Positions 1 to 7,710 of a stretch of 64,000 nt of DNA are shown here, piece by piece. How positions within the stretch are numbered: position 1 is the first letter of the stretch; the number at the start of each line of letters is the position of its first letter. A program made the translations under genes and the position numbers. This DNA comes from Pedobacter yonginensis (lineage in GTDB: Bacteria > Bacteroidota > Bacteroidia > Sphingobacteriales > Sphingobacteriaceae). The stretch spans positions 1,116,001 to 1,180,000 of the forward strand of contig NZ_QGNZ01000001.1 of assembly GCF_003173595.1 (NCBI RefSeq), read 5' to 3'. The notes below the pieces were generated by a model. The model ran no database searches and was not told the DNA's origin. It saw only the letters and a program-made list of their open reading frames with translations.

Positions 1-48
1 AAGTAAAAGCACTAATTTACAAGCTCAAATAAAACCTAAATAACCCTA

Positions 49-1320
49 ATGGCATTAAGCAGAATTTGGTCGGCGTTTATTATTATTGCTATCGTTGTAG
101 CCAGTATTAAATGTTCCTTTTTCGGACAGAGCGATATATTTAACTGGATGGTGATTGGAAAATCTTCTGACCCATCGAACCCGCTAAAATTAGATGGAAT
201 TATAGAAACCTGTTGGATTGCGGTTGATCTTTGTATTAAATTAATCGGAACACTGGCTTTGTTTATGGGTTTAATGAGCATTGCCGAAAAAGCGGGCGGG
301 ATTCGTTTATTATCTAGAATTATAGGTCCTTTCTTTTCGAAATTATTTCCTGACATTCCTCAAGGACATCCATCAATGGGCCATATGATCCTTAATTTTT
401 CGGCAAATTTATTAGGATTGGATAATGCCGCTACCCCATTTGGCATTAAGGCCATGGAGAGTTTGCAGGAGTTAAATCCAAATAAGGATACGGCCAGCAA
501 CTCCCAAATCATGTTTCTGTGCCTTCATGCTGCTGGGCTTTGCTTAATCCCAGTGAGTGTAATTGCTATCCGATCTACCCAAAATGCACAAGACCCTACA
601 GATATTTTCATTCCTTGCTTAATTGTAACTTTTGTTGGCACAATGGCTGCCATGCTCATTGTATCTTTTAGGCAACGAATTAACCTGCTTCAACCCGTAA
701 TTATAACCTGGGTATTGAGTATTTCGGCCATCATCGGACTGTTAGTATGGTATGTAAGCAAATTAAACGCAGAGGGCATCAAATCTTTTTCAGGTTTGTT
801 GAGTGGTGGGATTATCTTATTGATTTTCTTACTGATTGTACTTGGTGCGCTTTATAAAAAGATTGATGTTTTTGATGCTTTTGTGGATGGTGCCAAAGGT
901 GGATTTGAGACAGCCTTAAAAATTATCCCCTATTTGGTTGGAATCTTGGTTGCGGTAAGTATGCTAAGAACCAGCGGAACCTTTGATGTGGTAATGACGG
1001 GGATTAAGAATGCTTTTGTTTTTTTTGGTGCTGATACAAAATTTGTTGATGCGCTGCCAACCGCGCTGATTAGGCCGTTAAGTGGTGGTGCGGCTCGTGG
1101 AATGATGGTGAGTACCATGATTTCTAGCGGTCCGGATTCCTTTGCAAGCAAACTTTCTGGCGTTTTCCAAGGGGCTTCTGATACTACATTTTATGTGGTT
1201 GCCGTTTATTTTGGCTCAGTTGGTATAAAAAATACACGTTATGCCATTGGCTCGATGTTATTGGCTGATTTAGTTGGCGTTTGTACTGCCATTGCCCTGA
1301 GTTACATGTTTTTTGGATAG
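49..1320 (+). CDS. SpmA/SpmB-type nucleoside-recognition (Gate) membrane protein
   Basis: This 423-residue polytopic membrane protein looks like a fusion of SpmA and SpmB, two proteins that are separate in spore formers. Each half carries a Gate (nucleoside-recognition) domain. The N-terminal half has the conserved stretch NLLGLDNAATPFGIKAM (about residues 125-141). The C-terminal half has ALPTALIRPLSGGAARGMM, then SGVFQGASDTTFYVVAVYFG. At least eight hydrophobic segments are visible. In Bacillus the two proteins take part in spore core dehydration; non-sporulating Bacteroidota carry the fused form and its role there is not known. The start is an ATG near the window edge, so upstream context is missing. 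A possible palindromic hairpin lies well downstream at 1589-1607. The family call is firm and the function open. Confidence 0.85.
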   Translation: MALSRIWSAFIIIAIVVASIKCSFFGQSDIFNWMVIGKSSDPSNPLKLDGIIETCWIAVDLCIKLIGTLALFMGLMSIAEKAGGIRLLSRIIGPFFSKLFPDIPQGHPSMGHMILNFSANLLGLDNAATPFGIKAMESLQELNPNKDTASNSQIMFLCLHAAGLCLIPVSVIAIRSTQNAQDPTDIFIPCLIVTFVGTMAAMLIVSFRQRINLLQPVIITWVLSISAIIGLLVWYVSKLNAEGIKSFSGLLSGGIILLIFLLIVLGALYKKIDVFDAFVDGAKGGFETALKIIPYLVGILVAVSMLRTSGTFDVVMTGIKNAFVFFGADTKFVDALPTALIRPLSGGAARGMMVSTMISSGPDSFASKLSGVFQGASDTTFYVVAVYFGSVGIKNTRYAIGSMLLADLVGVCTAIALSYMFFG

Positions 1321-1651
1321 TGCACAAAGATGATTAATAATTGGTGCTTTAAAACTTGATCACAAGACGTCGGTCTAAGAAAAATATCGTTTAAAAAAGC
1401 TAAGTATGCTATATGATAAACGAAAAGTAGGTTTGGCAGACAAAATTTTATTTTTTTGAACCACAAAAGAAACAAAAGGGCATAAACGTAGCGATGCAAT
1501 ATTTGCAAGCACAATTTGAATTGAAATCAATTTGGCTTTTTGTTGCAAAATATTATTTGGCGACCTCAGAGCTAAATTGAATTATGATAAAGCCTCAACG
1601 AGGCTTTAAATCGTGAGTTCGGACTAATGAAAATATCGTTGGAAAAACTAA

Positions 1652-1732
1652 CCCTGAAATAAATTCAGGGTGACGATTTTCGATGAGCCGCTTTCAAAAG
1701 GCGTTCGTCATGCTGAATTTATTTCGGCATCT
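1652..1732. repeat. REP-like pair of inverted elements
   Basis: Two related elements face each other. The first (1652-1679) is itself a dyad, CCCTGAA-ATAAA-TTCAGGG, followed by TGACGA. The second (1704-1732) reads TTCGTCATGCTGAATTTATT followed by TCGGCATCT, close to the reverse complement of the first. The pair can form one long cruciform or two short hairpins. It resembles the intergenic REP/BIME-like elements of Pedobacter-type genomes. Copy number elsewhere cannot be judged from this window. Confidence 0.6.
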
Positions 1733-1779
1733 TAATGGATATAAAATGTATTAAGTGTTTCTAACTGAGAGCTTAAATC

Positions 1780-1820
1780 AAAAAATCCCTGCTGAAAATT
1801 TAATCAGCAGGGATTTTTTT
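1780..1820. terminator. Bidirectional intrinsic terminator
   Basis: Perfect stem AAAAATCCCTGCTGA / TCAGCAGGGATTTTT around a short A/T loop, with a T-run on the right and an A-run on the left. It can therefore end transcription from either side. It lies between the SpmA/B gene on the plus strand and the minus-strand gene ending at 1870. Confidence 0.85.
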
Positions 1821-1869
1821 AATATTGGGGCTAAAGAACGTTTGAGAATTAGATGAGTTTTGGTTTTGT

Positions 1870-2112
1870 TTAAGAAACCTGCGCAGGCAAAGAAATTCGA
1901 TTAATAATTTCGTCAATGGCGTCAGGATCAATGGCAACATTTTTTGAAGAACACCACTTTTCGTTTTTGTTATCTAACCAGATACAAAAAGAATGATAGC
2001 CATCTAAAACAACGGCATAGGTTTCGTGAAAATCGTCTTGAATGCGCATGCAAAATCCTTTAAAAATTTTGCCTCTTACAATAAATTGCAGGGATGAATA
2101 ATTTTCTAACAT
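1870..2112 (-). CDS. Conserved small protein of unknown function
   Basis: An 80-residue protein that I do not recognise as a named family. It has alternating hydrophobic and aromatic residues (FIVRGKIFKGF, YAVVLDGYHSFCIWLDN), as expected for a small mostly beta-stranded cytoplasmic domain, and a charged C-terminal helix (DPDAIDEIINRI). There is no signal peptide or membrane segment. The start is an ATG at 2112, and the gene ends just before the strong bidirectional hairpin at 1780-1820, which supports it as a real transcription unit. It is separated by 99 bases from the thioesterase upstream on the same strand. Confidence 0.6.
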   Translation of the reverse strand: MLENYSSLQFIVRGKIFKGFCMRIQDDFHETYAVVLDGYHSFCIWLDNKNEKWCSSKNVAIDPDAIDEIINRISLPAQVS

Positions 2113-2211
2113 GGCTCAAATATTTTTGGTTAAGTTACAACAACCTATAAACGAGAATGTTTTGCCAATTTTAAGAAATTAATAAATAATTCTACATTTT
2201 TAAAACTTGGC

Positions 2212-2652
2212 TTAACCTATGTTTAACATGTTGGAATAACCTTTTGCTATTAAACGCTTTTTGGCGGGTAAAAATACCTCACATTGAAGATTTAATATCG
2301 TCTTACCACGTTTCACAATTGAGGTTTCTGCCACTACTTCATCTCCCTCCTTGGCAGGGGCAAAATAATCTATATAATTGTTTACCGTGGTGTAGCGTTG
2401 ATTTAAGCCCATCGTAAAAACGGTTGCACCAATTAAATCGTCGATAATTCCGGCGGTAACCCCACCATGTAAAATTTGATAGGGATTGGTCATCTCCTTA
2501 CGGATGGTGTATTGGCAGATTAAAATCCCATGTTCTGCCTTAAGGAGCACGGGTGCCAACCAATTCATAAAATTTGATGGCGAGTTGGTGATGACTTTGC
2601 CGAGAGATTGCCTTAAAAAATCTAGTCTTTCTTCGCTTAATGAATTTTCCAT
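2212..2652 (-). CDS. PaaI-family hotdog-fold thioesterase
   Basis: This 146-residue protein belongs to the hotdog-fold acyl-CoA thioesterases of the PaaI type, which hydrolyse acyl- or aryl-CoA thioesters in the cytoplasm. The family signature is clear: ILHGGVTAGIIDDLIGATV (about residues 60-78) carries the conserved HGG and the acidic residues at the start of the central helix. It is followed by the beta-strand pattern TTVNNYIDYFAPAKEGDEVVAET and a final strand pair. The length matches the family. It lies 44 bases downstream of the TonB-dependent receptor gene on the same strand, so co-transcription is possible, but no functional link is evident. The physiological substrate cannot be read from sequence. 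Confidence 0.85.
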   Translation of the reverse strand: MENSLSEERLDFLRQSLGKVITNSPSNFMNWLAPVLLKAEHGILICQYTIRKEMTNPYQILHGGVTAGIIDDLIGATVFTMGLNQRYTTVNNYIDYFAPAKEGDEVVAETSIVKRGKTILNLQCEVFLPAKKRLIAKGYSNMLNIG

Positions 2653-2696
2653 ATGTAAATGTAAGCGGTAAATGTTTAAAATAGAAGATGGACAGA

Positions 2697-5156
2697 TTAA
2701 TTGATCGGCACAATTATTTTAACGCTGATGTTTCTTCCCATGTTATAAATGCCCGATCTTCCATTGGGAGATTCACTATAATATTCAAAGTATTTTAACC
2801 GATTCAAATTGGATTGGTAGGCTGTGTTGAAGATGTTATCTACTTGGGCAAGAACATCAAACAGCACCTTTCCATTTTTTGTTTTTAAGGTAGAACCAAT
2901 CCCTATATTAAATAAGCTATATCCCTTTGTAAATGTTTCCGTTTCATCTAGCGCGTAAAACCGATTCTGATCTGCATAAAATGCACCATCTATTCTAAGA
3001 TAAGGTTTATCAAATACGCCGATGTTTTGTTGCGCAGTGGCCTTAATTTCCGAACGGATTTGCAAAGGGGGTATAAAAGGCAAATATTTCGCGTCTGCAC
3101 CATGCTTTTTCAATAATTCTTCGTTTTTATTAAGTCCAACCACGTAACTCAAACTATTGTTCACACTGAGCCACTTCACATTTGATGGATGAAGATTAAT
3201 GCTGATTTCGGCCCCGTACAACCTGGCTTTAGATTGTTGATATTGATAGGTTAAATTACCCGGAACAATGACCACTGGGTTGCCATTGGCATCTGTTAAC
3301 CGCGATTGGTAAATGTAGTTCTGAATGGAATTGTTAAAGAGCTCTAAACTTAATTCGGCATCTTTCAAATACGCGATAAGCCCAATATCTTGTTGAAGGT
3401 TAAACTCTGGCTTAAAGCCCCTATTACCCAAATAAACAATGTGTGCACCTGGATCTAATCCGTTTGAGCCGATTTCAGTAATGTTTGGTGCTCGGTAGCC
3501 TCTTGCAATGTTGGCCTTGATTAATAATCTTTCGGAAACGTTATAAGTTAACCCTATGCTGCCCGACAAGCCATAGTAATTTTTTTTAAATGCCGGAAAC
3601 TGTAAATTGGCCAAGGGATTACTTGCTTGTGCTTGTTCGCCAAAGCCGGTTTGTTGGTTTGTACCCACATAAAAATCGCTCCACTGCATCTTTCTGCGGT
3701 CTAAGCGAATCCCTCCTGAAACATCGATCTTTCCCATTGATTTCTTTGCAAAATAAAAGGCTCCAATATCAAATAGATTATAATCCGGTATTGGGAAATC
3801 TGTGGCATCCTTACTCCTATTGCCTTGCAACATTCCGTTGATTCCCAATGTGCTTTCTATACCCGAGAAATCTGGCAAGTTATATTTAAAGTCATAATTC
3901 AAGGTATTTAACACCACGTAAAGCCCAGCTTGGTTGGGCGCTGTTGGGTGGTTATATTCTCGCCTTACGCTTTGTTGTGCACCGAGCAAAACATTCAAAT
4001 CGCTATTTCTAAATTTAAACTGACTGGTATTGTACAGGCGATAATGTTGAATGTGTTGATGCAGCGGATTGATGGAATAGCTTTTCAATTGATCATCTGG
4101 CACAATTGGCCGGTTTTTAATGTCATCTGCCGCATCTGAAATTTGCTTCGTAAACTTTCTGGTTAATGAATCTCTACTGCCATCGGGTATTTCCATCAGG
4201 TTATCGTAATAGGTGATCGCTGTTTTAGAGAATCCCCATTTTTTATCCAACCTTGCTGAAGCTGACAAGTTGTATTCGCGGAAAGCGGTGCCATAAACCA
4301 AGCCATCAATTTTATTGTAATAATTATGCGCTGTTTTTCCGGTGGCACGGACGGTATATTTCCAATCGTTTTTATGGTAAGCCAAACCGAATGACGCACC
4401 CAGCATACCGTTATTGCTTTGGTAATTGGTGGTGAAATCGCCTTTCAAATTGCCATCGTCAAAATTCGGACTGTAAGGAATCATGTTGATTACCCCCGCT
4501 AAGGCATCTGAGCCATAGGTTAAACTGGCGGGTCCTTTAACAACTTCAGCCCTGCTGATGCCATATTCATCTACTTCTATTCCATGCTCATCGCCCCATT
4601 GCTGTCCCTCCTGCCGAACACCATCATATAAGGTTAACACCCTATTATAACCCAAACCACGAATAAATGGCTTTGATACATTGGGGCCCGTTGTAACTGC
4701 GCTCACGCCTGGTACACCTTTAACAATGGCATCTATTAAATTGGTGTTCATATTTTGATCCATTGCTTTTTTGCTCATAACCGCAATAGGCACAGGGCTT
4801 TTGCGCAATTGTGTTGCCCGATTAACGCCTGTAATCACCACATCGTTTAAATTAGACTCTGATTCAAGAAGTTCTACATTTAGTATTGCAGGGGAATCTG
4901 ATAAAGCCAGTACGGCTTTTTTGGATTGATAACCTAAACCAGAAAAAATTATGGTGTGTTTTCCTATCGGTAGTTGGTTGATTTGATAATTTCCGGATGG
5001 ATCGGTTTTGGCAGATTTATTTAAACCCACAATTTTTACAGTGATATTCTCCACATCAGAATCACCCGATTTAACACGACCAGTTAGGGAACCATTTTGC
5101 GCGAAAAGATTATGGATAGAGGCTATGAATAAAAAGGACAGAATTATGGATTTCAT
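2697..5156 (-). CDS. TonB-dependent outer-membrane receptor, probable metal or metal-chelate uptake
   Basis: An 819-residue outer-membrane receptor. In order: signal peptide (MKSIILSFLFIASIHNLFAQ), a carboxypeptidase-like regulatory domain (about residues 23-105, GSLTGRVKSGDSDVENITVKI), a plug domain (about 110-230: NLNDVVITGVNRATQLRKSPVPIAVM and GISRAEVVKGPASLTYGSDALAGVINM), and a large 22-strand-type barrel ending in a C-terminal strand. It is not SusC-like: it is shorter and has no SusD partner. It diverges from a Fur-family regulator with dyads in the shared promoter, so the substrate is likely iron, zinc or another metal complex. A TAnnTTTG -7 box lies upstream on the minus strand. The receptor class is firm; the substrate is inferred only from the neighbour. 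Confidence 0.88.
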   Translation of the reverse strand: MKSIILSFLFIASIHNLFAQNGSLTGRVKSGDSDVENITVKIVGLNKSAKTDPSGNYQINQLPIGKHTIIFSGLGYQSKKAVLALSDSPAILNVELLESESNLNDVVITGVNRATQLRKSPVPIAVMSKKAMDQNMNTNLIDAIVKGVPGVSAVTTGPNVSKPFIRGLGYNRVLTLYDGVRQEGQQWGDEHGIEVDEYGISRAEVVKGPASLTYGSDALAGVINMIPYSPNFDDGNLKGDFTTNYQSNNGMLGASFGLAYHKNDWKYTVRATGKTAHNYYNKIDGLVYGTAFREYNLSASARLDKKWGFSKTAITYYDNLMEIPDGSRDSLTRKFTKQISDAADDIKNRPIVPDDQLKSYSINPLHQHIQHYRLYNTSQFKFRNSDLNVLLGAQQSVRREYNHPTAPNQAGLYVVLNTLNYDFKYNLPDFSGIESTLGINGMLQGNRSKDATDFPIPDYNLFDIGAFYFAKKSMGKIDVSGGIRLDRRKMQWSDFYVGTNQQTGFGEQAQASNPLANLQFPAFKKNYYGLSGSIGLTYNVSERLLIKANIARGYRAPNITEIGSNGLDPGAHIVYLGNRGFKPEFNLQQDIGLIAYLKDAELSLELFNNSIQNYIYQSRLTDANGNPVVIVPGNLTYQYQQSKARLYGAEISINLHPSNVKWLSVNNSLSYVVGLNKNEELLKKHGADAKYLPFIPPLQIRSEIKATAQQNIGVFDKPYLRIDGAFYADQNRFYALDETETFTKGYSLFNIGIGSTLKTKNGKVLFDVLAQVDNIFNTAYQSNLNRLKYFEYYSESPNGRSGIYNMGRNISVKIIVPIN

Positions 5157-5184
5157 ACGATATTAATCTAAATATATTTTTAGA

Positions 5185-5215
5185 CAAATCTAAATTTAAT
5201 TTTATACTTACCAAA
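5185..5215 (-). promoter_or_regulatory. Probable promoter of the TonB receptor gene
   Basis: Read on the minus strand, TAGATTTG (5192-5185) fits the Bacteroidota -7 consensus TAnnTTTG. TTTG (5215-5212) lies 19 bases further upstream and fits the -33 element. The start codon follows about 28 bases downstream at 5156. Confidence 0.55.
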
Positions 5216-5247
5216 TAAAATAATTAGATTATTTAAAAATCATTGTA

Positions 5248-5321
5248 AATGAATCATTAAAAGACATACAGTTGCAATTAGAAAACTTTATATTTGTTGA
5301 GATAATGATTAAATAATTCAT
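5248..5321. promoter_or_regulatory. Intergenic dyads and -7 box for the Fur-family gene
   Basis: AATGA-A-TCATT (5248-5258) is a perfect dyad with a single central base. A second, looser dyad with ATGA/TCAT arms lies at 5305-5321, directly before the fur-like start codon and after a TATATTTG -7 box (5289-5296). The positions suit autoregulation plus control of the divergent receptor. The match to known Fur or Zur boxes is only partial, so the regulator assignment is an inference. Confidence 0.4.
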
Positions 5322-5327
5322 CTTCTG

Positions 5328-5765
5328 ATGGAAAATCTCAAGGCAAAAAAATACGAAGACCTCTTGGTGAGCAACGGTTTAAAGCGAACCGGGGCTCGGC
5401 TTCAGGTTTTAGAAATCTTATCGAATAGAAATTCGGCAACTTCTCAGCCTTATTTAGAAAACGTTGTGGGTAAGGATATTGACCGGGTTACCTTATATCG
5501 AATTTTAAAGGCCTTTGAGGAAAAAGGGATTATACATAAGGTAATTGATAATCAAGGAACGGCCAATTACGCCATTTGTTCGGATGGATGCTCTGCTAAT
5601 CGACATGAGGATGGGCATGTACATTTTAATTGTAGTAAGTGCCTACGAGTCTATTGTTTGGATGAGGTGAAGATTCCAACCTTAAAACTACCTAAAGATT
5701 TTAAAGTGGAGCAGGTAAACCTCATTGTTTCTGGAATTTGCAGTCGATGCCGTGCCTCTAATTAA
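5328..5765 (+). CDS. Fur-family metal-responsive transcriptional regulator
   Basis: A 145-residue Fur superfamily repressor (Fur, Zur or PerR). The N-terminal winged helix has the family pattern LKRTGARLQVLEIL and the recognition helix DRVTLYRILKAFEEKGII (about residues 59-76). The C-terminal metal-binding dimerisation domain shows HEDGHVHFNCSKCLRV (His-x-His and a CxxC pair) and a second pair, CSRC, at the C-terminus; together these form a structural zinc site. Which metal it senses cannot be decided by eye. It diverges from a TonB-dependent receptor, the usual arrangement for a local metal-uptake regulator. The ATG at 5328 is preceded by a TATATTTG promoter box, and the leader is short. Confidence 0.9.
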   Translation: MENLKAKKYEDLLVSNGLKRTGARLQVLEILSNRNSATSQPYLENVVGKDIDRVTLYRILKAFEEKGIIHKVIDNQGTANYAICSDGCSANRHEDGHVHFNCSKCLRVYCLDEVKIPTLKLPKDFKVEQVNLIVSGICSRCRASN

Positions 5766-5846
5766 CTTATCCTGAATTACTTAAAAATATAAAAAAATAG
5801 CCGGTAAATAGTTTAAAATATATTTTTTCTTATTCAAGAGAACTTC

Positions 5847-5854
5847 TATATTTG
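5847..5854 (+). promoter_or_regulatory. -7 promoter box of tRNA-Arg
   Basis: TATATTTG is an exact fit to the Bacteroidota -7 element TAnnTTTG. It sits 17 bases before the first base of the mature tRNA, so transcription would start a few bases upstream of the tRNA. No clear -33 TTTG is visible. Confidence 0.6.
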
Positions 5855-5871
5855 CAGACATTAAAAAATGA

Positions 5872-5945
5872 GCCTCGGTAGCTCAGTTGGATAGAGCAAC
5901 GGTTTTCTAAACCGTGGGTCAGGGGTTCGAATCCCTTCCGGGGTA
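5872..5945 (+). tRNA. tRNA-Arg (anticodon UCU, reads AGA)
   Basis: A complete 74-base cloverleaf is visible. The 7-bp acceptor stem is GCCTCGG/CCGGGGT with two G-U pairs. The D arm is GCTC/GAGC. The anticodon stem ACGGT/ACCGT encloses the loop TTTCTAA with anticodon TCT. The T arm is AGGGG-TTCGAAT-CCCTT, and the discriminator is A. The CCA end is not encoded. It has its own promoter box upstream and a strong terminator 7 bases downstream, so it is a stand-alone transcription unit. tRNA 3' ends are common integration sites, but no integrase or flanking repeat is visible here. Confidence 0.96.
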
Positions 5946-5952
5946 CATTTAG

Positions 5953-5988
5953 AAAGAGCTGTCTAAAAATTAGACGGCTCTTTTTTTT
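5953..5988 (+). terminator. Intrinsic terminator of tRNA-Arg
   Basis: Stem AAAGAGCTGTCTA / TAGACGGCTCTTT (one G-U pair) with a short A/T loop, followed by a run of eight T. It lies immediately downstream of the tRNA. Confidence 0.9.
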
Positions 5989-6006
5989 AACAAGTTATCT
6001 AAGCTG

Positions 6007-6222
6007 CTAGTTGTACTTTTCGCCAACGCTTTGATCAGCATCTGCATCACTGCCTTTAACTTGTTCGCTTAAATCGCCCAAATCTTTTTCTTTGGTCCCC
6101 TCCCTTGATGAGTTAGCTCCGTCGGTTGCTTGAGATTTGTTGTCATCTTGCTTTAAATCTTTGGTTTCTTCAGAATCCTTTACATTTGACTTTGTTTTAT
6201 CGTACTGATTATTGCTTTCCAT
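6007..6222 (-). CDS. Small, highly charged hydrophilic protein
   Basis: A 71-residue protein made almost entirely of Asp, Glu, Lys, Asn, Gln, Ser and Gly, with no hydrophobic core, membrane segment or cysteine. It is predicted to be intrinsically disordered. I recognise no family. It starts with ATG at 6222 and ends shortly after the tRNA-Arg terminator on the opposite strand. Two other small acidic hydrophilic genes lie within 1.4 kb (6376-6633 and 7303-7536), which suggests a shared type of role, perhaps stress or desiccation tolerance. That role is speculation from composition. The biased composition also means the coding call itself is less than certain. Confidence 0.55.
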   Translation of the reverse strand: MESNNQYDKTKSNVKDSEETKDLKQDDNKSQATDGANSSREGTKEKDLGDLSEQVKGSDADADQSVGEKYN

Positions 6223-6375
6223 GGTGATAGATTTTTTTGTAGTGTACTATCACAACATCATCTTTTCTGATTTGTTCAATAAAGTTCCTGTCATTTGTAA
6301 TTCTAAGTCGATGCAATCTCAACCGTAATGGACGACTGGAGGCCGTGCCACCCACCAAGCGGATAGGTCAAATTT

Positions 6376-6633
6376 TTATTGGTTGTTATTTAAACCACGC
6401 CCGGTTTTGTGCTGCAACTCATCTATACGCTTTGATGCTTCAGATTTGGTTAAATTATCATCAAACTCCTCACCTGCTTCATCAGAAAGCGTTTTTAAAT
6501 ATGATCCTTGCGCACCTGTCATTGGCTCATCGCCAGTTGTCCAATCATCAGGATTTTTAACTGTGTTGTCTCCTTTAATTCCAGTAGGTAAATCAGATGC
6601 TGATTGTGCCTGCTCGTTTTCTTCGTTGTTCAT
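6376..6633 (-). CDS. DUF3072 domain protein
   Basis: An 85-residue protein that matches DUF3072 well. The central part reads VKNPDDWTTGDEPMTGAQGS followed by YLKTLSDEAGEEFDDNLTKS and EASKRIDELQ, the typical conserved block of that family, which ends in a Glu/Lys-rich helix. The N-terminal 25 residues are low-complexity and variable. DUF3072 proteins are small, soluble and of unknown function and occur across many bacteria. The gene is monocistronic, on the minus strand, between another small hydrophilic protein and a divergent acetyltransferase. The start is ATG at 6633. Family membership is confident and function unknown. Confidence 0.85.
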   Translation of the reverse strand: MNNEENEQAQSASDLPTGIKGDNTVKNPDDWTTGDEPMTGAQGSYLKTLSDEAGEEFDDNLTKSEASKRIDELQHKTGRGLNNNQ

Positions 6634-6836
6634 CCTTTTTTCGCTTTTAATTCTTTAATTGAACAATTGTAATTGATTCAAAGTTTGGCTCCATTCCTAA
6701 TAAGGGTACTAATAGTTTAATCCCAAGACTGGTGGGTGTAACGCCGACGGTGGTACGCGATCTAGCAAAATTTTAAAACTTTTGGAATAGTTACGGGGTT
6801 GTGTCCTCATAAATAATGATAAACATGGAGACAACA

Positions 6837-7277
6837 ATGTCAAATACCACCTATCAATACCAATTAAATCCCAATTTAGAGCAAATTGACTGGAGCAATG
6901 TACGCTCACTATTTCAAAAAGTGGCATGGAAACATAGAATAGCTGAGGAAATTGCCTTGGCATTTAAAAATAGTACCACTACCATTTTCGTTTATGATGA
7001 TGATCGCATTATTGCCTTTGGAAGGGTTGTTGGTGATGGTAGGTATTACGCTATGCTGGCAGATATCGTTGTTGATCCTGAATATCAAGGAAAGGGATTG
7101 GGCAAGTATTTGGTTACAGCCTTAAATGATACCCTTGTTAACTATCACTTCGTAAATTTAAGTGCAGCACCTGGTGCAGATCGATTTTATAAAAGTTTGG
7201 GCTGGAAAAAACAAACTACCTCTTACATTTGGCCTCAAGGACCAAAGCAATTAAGACAACATTGTGAGCCTGAATAA
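6837..7277 (+). CDS. GNAT-family N-acetyltransferase
   Basis: A GNAT acetyltransferase of about 146 residues that would transfer an acetyl group from acetyl-CoA to an amine. The acetyl-CoA-binding motif A is clear: ADIVVDPEYQGKGLGKYLV, with the Q/RxxGxG/A pattern as QGKGLG. The C-terminal GADRFYKSLGWKK motif B follows. The acceptor cannot be predicted. Three in-frame ATGs are possible (6816, 6825, 6837). I chose 6837 because GGAG lies 6 bases before it; starting at 6816 adds seven residues. Its neighbours are small unrelated genes on the opposite strand. Confidence 0.85.
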   Translation: MSNTTYQYQLNPNLEQIDWSNVRSLFQKVAWKHRIAEEIALAFKNSTTTIFVYDDDRIIAFGRVVGDGRYYAMLADIVVDPEYQGKGLGKYLVTALNDTLVNYHFVNLSAAPGADRFYKSLGWKKQTTSYIWPQGPKQLRQHCEPE

Positions 7278-7302
7278 ATAATGCTCTAGCTCGAAAAGTT
7301 AA

Positions 7303-7536
7303 TTAAGCATCTTCTCCGTTCCAAACATCATCATCAGCGTGTTTGATTTCGTCGTGGCTTCCAGAAATGGACCGAAATTCTTCGTGATGGTAATTGCGCT
7401 CTGGATTTTCTGGCAAGGCATCATCTTGACTTAAAGGCATTTTACGCAGATGCTCTGGCTTTTTAACCTCTGGTAAATCATCGTGTACAACTGATGGTTT
7501 TAGAATTTTCTTTTCAGGGGTGTTGCTGTTTTCCAT
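7303..7536 (-). CDS. Small hydrophilic protein of unknown function
   Basis: A protein of about 77 residues rich in Glu, Asp, Pro, His and Lys, without hydrophobic segments (for example NPERNYHHEEFRSISGSHDE). It is likely disordered and cytoplasmic. I recognise no family. The frame extends to a TTG at 7542, but the ATG at 7536 is the better start. It is the third small polar protein gene in this 1.5-kb stretch. It converges with the acetyltransferase gene, leaving only 25 bases between them. Confidence 0.55.
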   Translation of the reverse strand: MENSNTPEKKILKPSVVHDDLPEVKKPEHLRKMPLSQDDALPENPERNYHHEEFRSISGSHDEIKHADDDVWNGEDA

Positions 7537-7654
7537 GTTCAAAGCTAAACAAATTTTGAGCCAGACTGAACTTAAAGCGCTTTTAAAAGTAAAGTTGGGG
7601 CAACTGTAACCTTCAAGTATTCGATATGCTTTATTTTCAGTAGCTTGCTTATAT

Positions 7655-7690
7655 AAAAAAGGTCTGCTTCTGGTAAAGAAACAGACCTTT
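7655..7690 (-). terminator. Terminator at the end of the glycan-utilization operon
   Basis: On the minus strand, AAAGGTCTG and CAGACCTTT form a stem closed by a 15-base loop that can pair further (TTTC/GAAA-like). A run of T follows on the minus strand (the A-run at 7655-7660). It lies 21 bases after the uxuA stop codon and ends the long minus-strand gene series. Confidence 0.8.
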
Positions 7691-7710
7691 AATATTTTAT
7701 CTAAAACAGT

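Larger units (their letters stand above)
1321..1869. other. Non-coding region with repeats and hairpins
   Basis: No convincing gene lies in these 549 bases. Visible structure: an imperfect direct repeat of about 31 bases (1371-1402 and 1620-1650, both containing AAAATATCGTT); a hairpin with stem AAAGCCTC/GAGGCTTT and a 3-base loop (1589-1607); a pair of inverted REP-like elements (1652-1732); and a strong terminator hairpin (1780-1820). A 70-codon open frame on the minus strand at 1302-1514 overlaps the end of the preceding gene and has no protein-like character. Confidence 0.6.

Noticed and set aside
6345..6658. Plus-strand frames opposite the DUF3072 gene
   Set aside because: The minus strand matches DUF3072; the plus-strand frames are its shadows.
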